Shown here one piece after another: positions 33,478-40,848 of a stretch of DNA of 64,000 bases. The notes under the pieces are model-generated. The model was not told where the DNA came from and did no database searches. It saw nothing but the letters and a program-made list of their open reading frames with translations. The position numbers and the translations under genes are program-made. Position 1 is the first letter of the stretch. Every line of letters starts with the position of its first letter. Location: contig JBFMCT010000015.1 of assembly GCA_040754375.1 (NCBI GenBank), forward strand, positions 1-64,000, given 5' to 3'. The DNA is from Actinomycetota bacterium. Lineage in GTDB: Bacteria; Actinomycetota; Acidimicrobiia; Acidimicrobiales; AC-14.

Positions 33478-34002
33478 CTACTGGACGATGATCTGGCCGT
33501 ACATCCCTTGGGTGAAGTGCGGCGCGCCGCCGGGGACGTCGGGGGGCCCGTCGCCCGAGGCCTGCGCGGCCTGGATGTAGGCATCGGGGTCGGCGCCGAT
33601 GGGGATGGCGCACAGGATCAAGTAGCGGCCCCGTTCGGTCAGCTTGCCGTCGCCCACGGCCGCGATCTGGTCACCCCCCGGTGCCCGCAGCAGCACCATC
33701 GCCGGCGGCCCGGTGAACAGGGCTTCGATCTCGGCCTCGGGTAGGCGGATGAGGTCATCGACCGAGCGCTGCTCGCTGTCGGGTAGCCGCACGGCCACCA
33801 GCTCGTGGAGCTCGACGCTCGACGAGTTGACCAGCTCCAATGTGGCCCCCGACTCGACGGTGGCCGGCAGGTTCTCGAAGCGGTAGTCGGCGGCGGTGAC
33901 CGTGTGAGTGCCCGGCCCGTCGTCCCCGCAGGCAGCCACGCCAGCAGCCACCGCCAGCGTGCCCACGATCGCGCCCAGCCGGCGCAAGGTCGTCTTCTTC
34001 AC
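33478..34002 (-). CDS. Cupredoxin-like lipoprotein
   Basis: 174 residues. A lipoprotein signal (GTLAVAAGVAACG, lipid on Cys about 23) is followed by a plastocyanin-like beta sandwich. Likely copper ligands are His in ELHELVAV, Cys in LILCAIPIG, His in APHFTQG and Met just after, the His-Cys-His-Met set of blue copper proteins. It would sit on the outer face of the membrane and carry electrons or copper. GTG start with GGGAGG 6 nt upstream. A longer frame to 34068 is not conserved. Confidence 0.8.
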   Translation of the reverse strand: MKKTTLRRLGAIVGTLAVAAGVAACGDDGPGTHTVTAADYRFENLPATVESGATLELVNSSSVELHELVAVRLPDSEQRSVDDLIRLPEAEIEALFTGPPAMVLLRAPGGDQIAAVGDGKLTERGRYLILCAIPIGADPDAYIQAAQASGDGPPDVPGGAPHFTQGMYGQIIVQ

Positions 34003-34184
34003 GTTGTCCCTCCCAGGTCGGCGCTGTAGTAGCACTCGATCGGCGAACAGCCAGCCTATAGGCGTCAAACATCTATGCCAATGGTGCTAGCACCCCCTCT
34101 CGGAGTGCGTACCACCACTCCCTTCGGCCAGCCCCGAGAATCCAACGGGCGTTCCCGGCCCGTTCACGAGCGGGCCACCTCTAC

Positions 34185-34205
34185 GAAAGGTGGCCTTTCT
34201 ACGGT
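34185..34205 (+). promoter_or_regulatory. Palindrome and -10 box before phoX
   Basis: GAAAGG-TGG-CCTTTC (34185-34199) is a perfect inverted repeat directly abutting TACGGT (34200-34205), the -10 box of the next gene. The GTG start follows 8 nt later. The palindrome occupies the promoter spacer, so a dimeric regulator could sit there. It does not look like a standard Pho box. Confidence 0.5.
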
Positions 34206-34213
34206 CCTCGACC

Positions 34214-36187
34214 GTGAACGACACCGACGACATCGGCTCCAACCCCACCACCAACGTCCATCTCGACGACCTGATCAGGGCGCGGCTCAACCGCCGCCAG
34301 GTGATGACCGGAGGCATCGCCGCAGCTGCGGTCGGGTTCTTCGGCCGTAGCCTGGCGCCGGCCCCGGCAGCTGGAGCCACAACGGCTCGCCCCGCGGGCC
34401 GGGGCCGGCCCGGCCGGCTGGTTAGCTTCACCCCTGTCCCCACGAGCACCGACGACACGGTGCACGTGCCGCCCGGTTACACGTGGTCGGTGCTGGTGCC
34501 CTGGGGTACACCCCTGTTCGCAGCCAGCGCGCCGTGGGCCAAGGACGGGTCGAACACGGCCAGCGAGCAGGAAGGCCAAGTCGGGTTCAACCACGACGGG
34601 ATGCACTACTTCCCGCTCGGCCAAGGCCCGGCCGGCAACCGCCACGGCCTGCTGGTGCTCAACCACGAGTACACCGACGACACCCAGATCTACACCGCCG
34701 CCCAGGCAAGCGCGATAACGGGCGACGCCGCCGGCCGTGAGAAGGTGGCCAAGGCCTTGGCCGCGCACGGGGTCTGTGTTGTCGAGGTGCGCCAGCGCGA
34801 CGATGGCCAGTGGGAGCACGTGCAGGGATCGCCCTTCAACCGGCGGGTGACGGGGACCACCCCGATGGCTTTCAGCGGGCCGGTGAGCGCCAGCCACCCC
34901 ATGCTGGCATCGGAGCTGGGCAACCCCCCGACCGGCACCCTCAACAACTGCGCCCACGGCCACACCCCGTGGGGCACCTACCTGGCCTGCGAGGAGAACT
35001 GGAACGGCTACTTCGGCACCGACGACCCTGGTTGGACGAGAACGCCTCTCGAGGCCCGCTACGGGGTCACCGCCACCGGGTTCGGCTACAACTGGCACCG
35101 GGCCGAGCCTCGCTTCGACGTCTCCCAGAACCGTAGTGAGCTGAACCACTTCGGGTGGGTCGTGGAGATCGACCCCATGGCGCCGGGGTCGGTGCCGGTC
35201 AAGCGCACTGCCCTCGGGCGCTTCAAGCACGAGGGGGCCCTGGTCACCGAGCACGCCGGACGGGTCGTCGTCTACAGCGGCGACGACGAGAACGGCGACT
35301 ACCTCTACAAGTTCGTCGGGGACGCCCCTTGGCAGGCCGTTCGGGCGCGCGGCCTCAGCCCGCTCGACGAGGGGACCCTCCACGTGGCCCGCTTCGGCGA
35401 GGACGGCACGGGTGTGTGGATGGCGCTGGTCCATGGAGCGCCCGGGCTGACCGCCAGCGACGGGTTCGCCGATCAGGCCGACGTGCTCATCCGTACCCGG
35501 CAGGCGGCTGACGCCGTCGGGGCGACCCGCCTGCACCGGCCCGAATGGGTGGCGGCCAACTCCCGCACAGGCGACGTGTTCGTGACGCTCACCAATGGGT
35601 CGGTGAACAGCGGGGCGGCGGTGAACAGCGGGCGGTCGCCCAACAACTACGGCCACGTCGTGAGGCTGCGCGAGCCGTCGCACCGGCCCCACGTGCTCAC
35701 CTTCGACTGGGACGTGTTCCTGTTCGCCGGCGACCCCGAGTACACGGCCCTGGGGGGCACCAAGGTGCCCGCTGACCAGCCCCTGTTCGGGTCACCCGAC
35801 GGGATCTGGTGCGACCCCGACGGTCGGGTGTGGGTGCAGACCGACATCTCCAACAGTGCCCAGAACCTGGCCAGCCGGGGCTACGACCGCATCGGCAACA
35901 ACCAGATGCTGGTGGCCGACCCCGACAGCGGCGAGGTAAAGAGGTTCCTGACCGGGCCCCGGGGCTGTGAGATCACCGGGGTGATCACCACCCCCGACCA
36001 GCGGACGATGTTCGTGAACGTCCAGCACCCGGGCGAGTCGACCTCATTCTGGAACGCCATCGGCGGTGCCCCGACGACCGACAACCCCCGCTCGGTCAGT
36101 AATTGGCCTGACCACGACCCCGGGGGCCGCCCCCGCTCGGCCACGCTGGTCATCCGCCGCGCCGACGGTGGGAAGGTGGGCACCTGA
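34214..36187 (+). CDS. phoX: PhoX family alkaline phosphatase (DUF839), Tat-exported
   Basis: 657 residues. The N terminus has a Tat-type signal (LNRRQVMTGGIAAAAVGF). The PhoX/DUF839 beta-propeller follows: GFNHDGMHYFPLG, GLLVLNHEYTDD, NNCAHGHTPWGTYLACEENWNGYF, HFGWVVEIDP, RFKHEGALVTEH and DGIWCDPDGRVWVQTDIS. PhoX enzymes use Ca2+ and Fe3+ to release phosphate from esters outside the membrane. GTG at 34214 is chosen because TACGGT ends 8 nt upstream; the longer 34190 form starts inside the palindrome. Confidence 0.92.
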   Translation: MNDTDDIGSNPTTNVHLDDLIRARLNRRQVMTGGIAAAAVGFFGRSLAPAPAAGATTARPAGRGRPGRLVSFTPVPTSTDDTVHVPPGYTWSVLVPWGTPLFAASAPWAKDGSNTASEQEGQVGFNHDGMHYFPLGQGPAGNRHGLLVLNHEYTDDTQIYTAAQASAITGDAAGREKVAKALAAHGVCVVEVRQRDDGQWEHVQGSPFNRRVTGTTPMAFSGPVSASHPMLASELGNPPTGTLNNCAHGHTPWGTYLACEENWNGYFGTDDPGWTRTPLEARYGVTATGFGYNWHRAEPRFDVSQNRSELNHFGWVVEIDPMAPGSVPVKRTALGRFKHEGALVTEHAGRVVVYSGDDENGDYLYKFVGDAPWQAVRARGLSPLDEGTLHVARFGEDGTGVWMALVHGAPGLTASDGFADQADVLIRTRQAADAVGATRLHRPEWVAANSRTGDVFVTLTNGSVNSGAAVNSGRSPNNYGHVVRLREPSHRPHVLTFDWDVFLFAGDPEYTALGGTKVPADQPLFGSPDGIWCDPDGRVWVQTDISNSAQNLASRGYDRIGNNQMLVADPDSGEVKRFLTGPRGCEITGVITTPDQRTMFVNVQHPGESTSFWNAIGGAPTTDNPRSVSNWPDHDPGGRPRSATLVIRRADGGKVGT

Positions 36188-36234
36188 GGGGCGCGGGCGG
36201 CGGCTCCCCAGTTGTCCCGGCCGTGCGGCTTCAG

Positions 36235-36362
36235 GTTGAGGCCGGGGAGCCGACCAGCCGCGTGCTGATGGCTTCGATGTGGCGGTGGGTGGGTGCCGCA
36301 GCCTCCGAGGACGGTGAGCTCGGGCAGGGGCCTGGCGGAGGCGGGCGTACCGTTCAGCTAGG
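36235..36362 (-). pseudogene. Decayed C-terminal end of a homocysteine S-methyltransferase-like gene
   Basis: Three minus frames read in order AERYARLRQ, then PLPELTVLGGCGT, then HRHIEAISTRLVGSP. Joined across two single-base frameshifts they match the end of homocysteine S-methyltransferases, whose zinc-binding motif is GGCCGT followed by HIxAI. One motif Cys is also lost. Nothing upstream belongs to the same gene, because the DUF6544-type gene abuts it. A non-functional remnant. Confidence 0.5.
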
Positions 36363-37857
36363 TCCTCGGGGTCGCCGGCGCCGGATGAGGGGTACGGGGC
36401 TCGGCCTCCGCTCGGGCCTTGAGGCCTCGCAGCATCTGCTTCTCCATCACGAACGACACGGGCTCCACGAGGCGCCACAGAGGGGCTTGGCGGCGTGGGT
36501 AGGCCGTGCGCTGGCGCACGAGCAGGCGCGTGCTACGCCCGCCGCCCGCCGGGCGGAGCTCCCATTGCCACGACGAGGCTGCGGGGGCCGGGCCGTCGCC
36601 GTCGCCGTCGGGCGCTTGGGCGGCCAAGACCAGCGCGTTGGGCGGGGCCGACTCCACGACCCGGAAGGCGGGGTAGCCCTCGGGCCCCAGCCGCACCACG
36701 TCGCCGGCCCGCAGGTCTTGGTGCTCTTGCAGGATCCGGTCGGCGCTGTGGATGTCGCAGCCCACGAGGTTCTCCAGGCCGTCGTAGCTGTAGAGCCCGC
36801 CCCGGCCGTGGCCGATCTGGACGAGCCATGGCCAGACGGCCTCGGGCGGGGCGTCGATGGTTACGGCCCGGGTGGATTGCAGGCGGGGCCCGACGACCAG
36901 GTCGTCGCCCGGCATAGGCGCTCGGCACTCGTCACTGGTCGCTCCCCAGCTCGCGAACCGGCGGTGCAGGAAGGGCGCGCCGACGATGGCTCCCAAGACC
37001 TGGGCCGCGCCTCCCGCCTCGTGCCCCAGGCGCCGACCGCGCCCCGGTGGCGCCGGGGCCACGTCGTAGTCGACGCTCGTGAACGACCACTCCACGTAGG
37101 GGAACGTTCCCCCGAGCGAGGTGGGTAGGTGCCAGACGGCCCGTCCTCCGGTCGGTCGGGGCCGGCCCTCGACCATGGTCCAGCCGTCGACGGGTGTCGT
37201 CCACTCGGCCTGAACGAGCCCACCGGGGAGGTCGGCGTACCGGTCGTCGGTACTGAAGTCACGGGGCCGGTCGTCGTCACCGAGCTCCACCTGCCCGGTC
37301 ACCCGACGACCGCCGTCGGAGAGGGTGACCGTAAAGCTCGCCGGACCGGTCTGGGCCCACTCGACGTCCGCTCCCAGCAGCATCGAGGGTGCCAGCAGGA
37401 CGGCGTCGTTCAGCCAGGTGACCAGTTCGCCGCCGTCGAGCTCTGGGCCCTCGGCGCGGGCGACGGGGATGACCCCGAGCAACCTCCCCGCCATCCGCCC
37501 CGTCCCCTCGACATAGGTGTCGCCGCCCAGCATGGGTACCAGGCCTGCGAAGTCGATGCGCATCCTGAACAGCCGGGCGATCGGGGTGGTGCGGTTGTAC
37601 TGCCAGGCGACGGCCGGCATCCAAGCCTGGCCGGGGCGCATGCGGAACCGCCCGGCGAACCGAGCCCGCAGGGACCACACAGGCGGGCGACCGACCACCC
37701 CCATGGCCCGCATGTAACGCTGGACGACCGGCGGCAGGCCGTCGAGGTCGGCCTCGAGTACCGGCCGGTCAGCCCCGGGGCTGGCGGCAAAGCGAGCAGC
37801 ACGCTCCGCCCGCGCCAGGGCTCGCCTTGTCAGGGTGCCGCGCGCCGGAAGGTGCAT
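36358..37857 (-). CDS. DUF6544-type domain fused to an SRPBCC domain
   Basis: 499 residues with two domains. About 25-290 match a family of hypothetical proteins (DUF6544/DUF6920-like): LPPVVQRYMRAMGVVGRPPV, FRMRPGQAWMPAVAWQYNRT, WLNDAVLLAPSMLL and PVDGWTMVEGRPRPTGG. About 335-490 are an SRPBCC/START domain: TRAVTIDAPPEAVWPWLVQIGHGRGGLYSYDGLENLVGCDIHSAD, ending in a helix-rich tail. These domains usually occur as separate genes. Both form ligand pockets; function unknown. ATG start. The downstream end overlaps the decayed methyltransferase remnant. Confidence 0.75.
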   Translation of the reverse strand: MHLPARGTLTRRALARAERAARFAASPGADRPVLEADLDGLPPVVQRYMRAMGVVGRPPVWSLRARFAGRFRMRPGQAWMPAVAWQYNRTTPIARLFRMRIDFAGLVPMLGGDTYVEGTGRMAGRLLGVIPVARAEGPELDGGELVTWLNDAVLLAPSMLLGADVEWAQTGPASFTVTLSDGGRRVTGQVELGDDDRPRDFSTDDRYADLPGGLVQAEWTTPVDGWTMVEGRPRPTGGRAVWHLPTSLGGTFPYVEWSFTSVDYDVAPAPPGRGRRLGHEAGGAAQVLGAIVGAPFLHRRFASWGATSDECRAPMPGDDLVVGPRLQSTRAVTIDAPPEAVWPWLVQIGHGRGGLYSYDGLENLVGCDIHSADRILQEHQDLRAGDVVRLGPEGYPAFRVVESAPPNALVLAAQAPDGDGDGPAPAASSWQWELRPAGGGRSTRLLVRQRTAYPRRQAPLWRLVEPVSFVMEKQMLRGLKARAEAEPRTPHPAPATPRT

Positions 37858-37921
37858 AGAGCCACTCTGATGCACCGGGCGGCGGTCGCCAAGGGCCGTT
37901 GGTCCCCTTGGACCGGTGGCT

Positions 37922-38989
37922 TCAGTCGCCGGCCACGTAGAAGACCCAGTCGCCGGTGGCAGTGATGCCCACCCGGAGGCCGGCGTAGCTCCCGAACTGG
38001 GCGAAGCCGGCGAAGTCCTCGTCGTCATAGAGCGGCCGCAGGGCCTCGCGGTCGGCGACCGGGACGGCCGCCCACGAGTCGTAGGCGAAGGCCGAGGGCC
38101 ACACGTACTGGTCGGTGGGCCCGGCCGGCCGGGAGGCCGAGGGAGCCCCCAGCAGGTGGACGAGCGGTCCCAGCACCGGCCTACCGCCCTCCTCGGCATC
38201 CCGCCAGAACCCGGCCGGGTCCTCGCCGCCCCCGAAGCTGTAGACGAACTGAGCCGCGCCGGCCTGGGCCAGCTCGGCCAGTTCGTCGTAGTCGCACTCC
38301 AAGGCGGCGTCGAGGATGGCGGCCCGCATCTCGGCCACGGCCGCGGGCAGGCCCGGTTGAGGGGCCGGCCGGGTCGCGCCGGAGGCCGAGCATCCCTCCT
38401 CGGTAGCCAGCAGCCTCACGGTGGACACCATCGAGTCGAGCACATCGACGTTGCCCTCGAAGGTACCGGCGGTGGCCACGTCGGTGGTGGTGGCGATGAC
38501 CGTACGGGGGCCGTGGTCGACGTACCAGCTGACGCCCCGCACCCCCGGTCCCAGCAGGCCCTGGCCGGTCGAGCGGGTCTCGGCCCTCACCGCCGGCCGC
38601 CCGTCCACCTGGGCTTCCCGGCGGTCGAGCACCTCGACCGATATGTTGCCCGAGGGCCCGGGGGCGATGTCACCGAGGCGCTGTTGGGCCACCTGGAAGT
38701 GGACGGCGATGCCGGTGGCCTCACTGGCCTCCGGAAGGGTGAAGGGCTCGGGGTGGAAGTACCGGCACGGCGACGGCCGATCAGGGGCGTTGGTGTGCCA
38801 ACCGCCAGGGAACTCCACGCGGTAGGCCCCGGCCGCCGTGCATTCCTGGGGCCCGGCCCCGTTGACGGGCGGCCGGTCCTGCGTCGTCGAGGTGTTCGTG
38901 CCCGGACCGCTCCCCTGGTCGGTGGTATCCCCGCAGGCGGCGGCCACCACCAAGAGGGCGGCCGCCATCAACGCGGTCATCTTGGCCAT
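37922..38989 (-). CDS. Lipoprotein of unknown function
   Basis: About 355 residues beginning with a lipoprotein signal (MAKMTALMAAALLVVAAACGD; lipid on Cys about 19). A Thr/Pro linker leads to a domain with a CTAAGAYRVEFPGGWHTN start, a low-complexity hinge, and a C-terminal part (LECDYDELAELAQ, FVYSFGGGEDPAGFW, WVFYVAGD) that recurs in other actinobacterial surface lipoproteins. Function unknown. The ATG fits the signal peptide; a 15-residue longer form to 39034 is possible. Confidence 0.7.
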   Translation of the reverse strand: MAKMTALMAAALLVVAAACGDTTDQGSGPGTNTSTTQDRPPVNGAGPQECTAAGAYRVEFPGGWHTNAPDRPSPCRYFHPEPFTLPEASEATGIAVHFQVAQQRLGDIAPGPSGNISVEVLDRREAQVDGRPAVRAETRSTGQGLLGPGVRGVSWYVDHGPRTVIATTTDVATAGTFEGNVDVLDSMVSTVRLLATEEGCSASGATRPAPQPGLPAAVAEMRAAILDAALECDYDELAELAQAGAAQFVYSFGGGEDPAGFWRDAEEGGRPVLGPLVHLLGAPSASRPAGPTDQYVWPSAFAYDSWAAVPVADREALRPLYDDEDFAGFAQFGSYAGLRVGITATGDWVFYVAGD

Positions 38990-39109
38990 CGGCCGCCGAC
39001 CGTCCGGACACGGGTCAGTTCCCACGGCCGCCATCTGTACCCCAGCAGGCCCGAGTTGTCCCCCCGTGGGCCGTCATGTCGACAAGCCGTAACACGGCCC
39101 GTCCTTTTC

Positions 39110-39922
39110 CTACGGCAGCAGGAGGGTGACGGTGGGGGTGACCAGGGCCGTCGACCCGGAGTTCTGGACACGTATGGCGGCGGCCGCACCGGGGGGAGCC
39201 ACCGTGCCGCTCATACGCGTGTCGGCCGCGCTCGACTCGGTCTGGACCGGCTCTCCGTCGCGGAGCAGTTCGAGCTGGCCGGCCGAGACCGTCCCACCGA
39301 ACTGGGGGATGGCGACCCACGACAGGGCGGCCTGGAACTCGCCGGTCGTGGCGGCCGGGGTCATGGCGAACGTGGGCCGGCCCGCACCCTCGCCGGCGGC
39401 TATCTGGGGGAGCCGCACGCTGACCTCGCGCGACCCGGCCGAGTAACGGACCGTCAGTTGCTCGATGGCCGCCGAGTTCCCTTCGGGCCCCGGGCCGACG
39501 ACCCCCACCTGGGCGATCTCGATCCCCGAGGCGGCCTGGCCCAGCTCGATGGTCACCGCCTCGCCGTTCTGGGGCATGCGGCAGGTGGCCCCCAACATGC
39601 GCGCTGCCAGCTCGCGGGCCTGGCACACGGAGATCACCCGGTTGGGTGACGGCAGACCGGCGAGGGTGACCGAGGCGCTCGGGACACCGGGCGGCAGCAG
39701 GACCCGCATGCCGCTGTCGGAGTCCTCGGAGTTGATGAGCCGCACCTCGGTGACCCGCAGGGTGAGCTCTGTGACCGGACCGGTGGGGGCGGCCGTGGTC
39801 GTCGTCGGGGCGGCCGTGGTCGTGGTGGAGGTAGCCGACGCGTCGCCACCACCACCGCCCCCACAGGCGGCCGTCGCCAGGGAGATCGCCGCCAGCAGAG
39901 TGATCCTCGTGAACCGGCCCAT
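39110..39922 (-). CDS. Lipoprotein of unknown function
   Basis: 270 residues. Lipobox SLATAAC with the lipidated Cys at about 20, then a Gly and Thr/Ala linker (TTTTAAPTTTTAAPTG), then a beta-rich domain with two Cys (VISVCQARELAARMLGATCRM) that may form a disulfide. Displayed on the outer membrane face. TACCCT ends exactly 6 nt before the ATG (leaderless). No function recognised. Confidence 0.75.
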   Translation of the reverse strand: MGRFTRITLLAAISLATAACGGGGGGDASATSTTTTAAPTTTTAAPTGPVTELTLRVTEVRLINSEDSDSGMRVLLPPGVPSASVTLAGLPSPNRVISVCQARELAARMLGATCRMPQNGEAVTIELGQAASGIEIAQVGVVGPGPEGNSAAIEQLTVRYSAGSREVSVRLPQIAAGEGAGRPTFAMTPAATTGEFQAALSWVAIPQFGGTVSAGQLELLRDGEPVQTESSAADTRMSGTVAPPGAAAAIRVQNSGSTALVTPTVTLLLP

Positions 39923-39974
39923 CGGGGCAGGGTAGCCCGGCCGTCGCGGTGCTCCCGGCCTCTGCCCCCCGGGG

Positions 39975-40841
39975 TCAGAGGCCGATGCGGGCCTTGAAGG
40001 CCCTGATCATCTCCTCGGCCATGGCCGTGTACTCGGCGTCGGGCCGGGCGTGGCGCTCGAGCTCGTCGACGTGCTGGCGCAGCCGGTCGTTGAGCATCGC
40101 CCGGCGGTCGGCCTTGGCCTGGGCGGGCAGGGGTAGGGCCTCGTTCTCGTTGAGGTCCCGCAGGGTCTCCTCGACGTGGCTGATGGCCACGGCCACCGTG
40201 AGGGCCACGGCCATGCGGCGGTCGGCGAGGCCCTTACGGCGCAAGGCGACGACTTCGATGGTGGCTTCGCCCCGCTCGCTCTCGTGGCCGTCGACCAGCC
40301 GCGGCCTCACGTTGCCGTCTTCCATGAACTCGAGGTGGGCGGTGCCGTCGTCGGTGCACGGGTCGAGCAGCAGGGCCTGCTCGGCCGCCTCACCGCCTTC
40401 GTGGCCGGCCCGGGCCGTCCCCGGAGCGATCGGGAACTGGTTGGCCTTGCCCACCGTCGTGGCCCCTTCGGCGCCCATGATCTGCTGGGCGCGCTGGCGG
40501 TTGCAGTCGATGCACGACGGCAGCAGGTTGGACCATTCCGCGGCCAGCCACCAGTAGCCCGGCTTCACCAAGCGGCCACCCTCGGCCACCGCCCCTTTGG
40601 GCCGGTAGTGCTCGACGTCCATGGGCTGGGTGGCCCCGATGTTGGTCTCGCAGTAGGCGCACTTGCGCAGGAAGTCGCGGTCGAGGGCCTCCCGCACGTC
40701 GGGGCCCTTGTACGCCTTGAACGGGAACTCCTTGTCGCTTCCCGCCCCGAAGTGGGCCCGGGCCCGTTCGAGCTCCTTGGCCCCGGCCGAAGCCGGGCCG
40801 TCGAGGCTCTTGGGCACCGCCCCTCGGGTTACGAGCCGCAC
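39975..40841 (-). CDS. ptuB: HNH endonuclease of a Septu-like pair (PtuB-like)
   Basis: 288 residues. The zinc/HNH core is intact: CAYCETNIG (C61, C64), DVEHYRPKG with the catalytic His (about 78), SNLLPSCIDCNRQR (N105, C110, C113). Next comes ALLLDPCTDDGTAHLEF, then helical sequence. This is the TIGR02646-type HNH fold found with Septu and retron ATPases. The gene starts (GTG, GAGG upstream) 7 nt after the ATPase stop, so they form one operon. In Septu the ATPase (PtuA) senses infection and PtuB cuts nucleic acid. Role here is inferred from domain pairing. Confidence 0.82.
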   Translation of the reverse strand: MRLVTRGAVPKSLDGPASAGAKELERARAHFGAGSDKEFPFKAYKGPDVREALDRDFLRKCAYCETNIGATQPMDVEHYRPKGAVAEGGRLVKPGYWWLAAEWSNLLPSCIDCNRQRAQQIMGAEGATTVGKANQFPIAPGTARAGHEGGEAAEQALLLDPCTDDGTAHLEFMEDGNVRPRLVDGHESERGEATIEVVALRRKGLADRRMAVALTVAVAISHVEETLRDLNENEALPLPAQAKADRRAMLNDRLRQHVDELERHARPDAEYTAMAEEMIRAFKARIGL

Positions 40842-40848
40842 CTTGGCC

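Noticed and set aside
34199..35692. Minus-strand ORF of 497 residues opposite phoX
   Set aside because: Antisense of the PhoX propeller; no start signal or motif.
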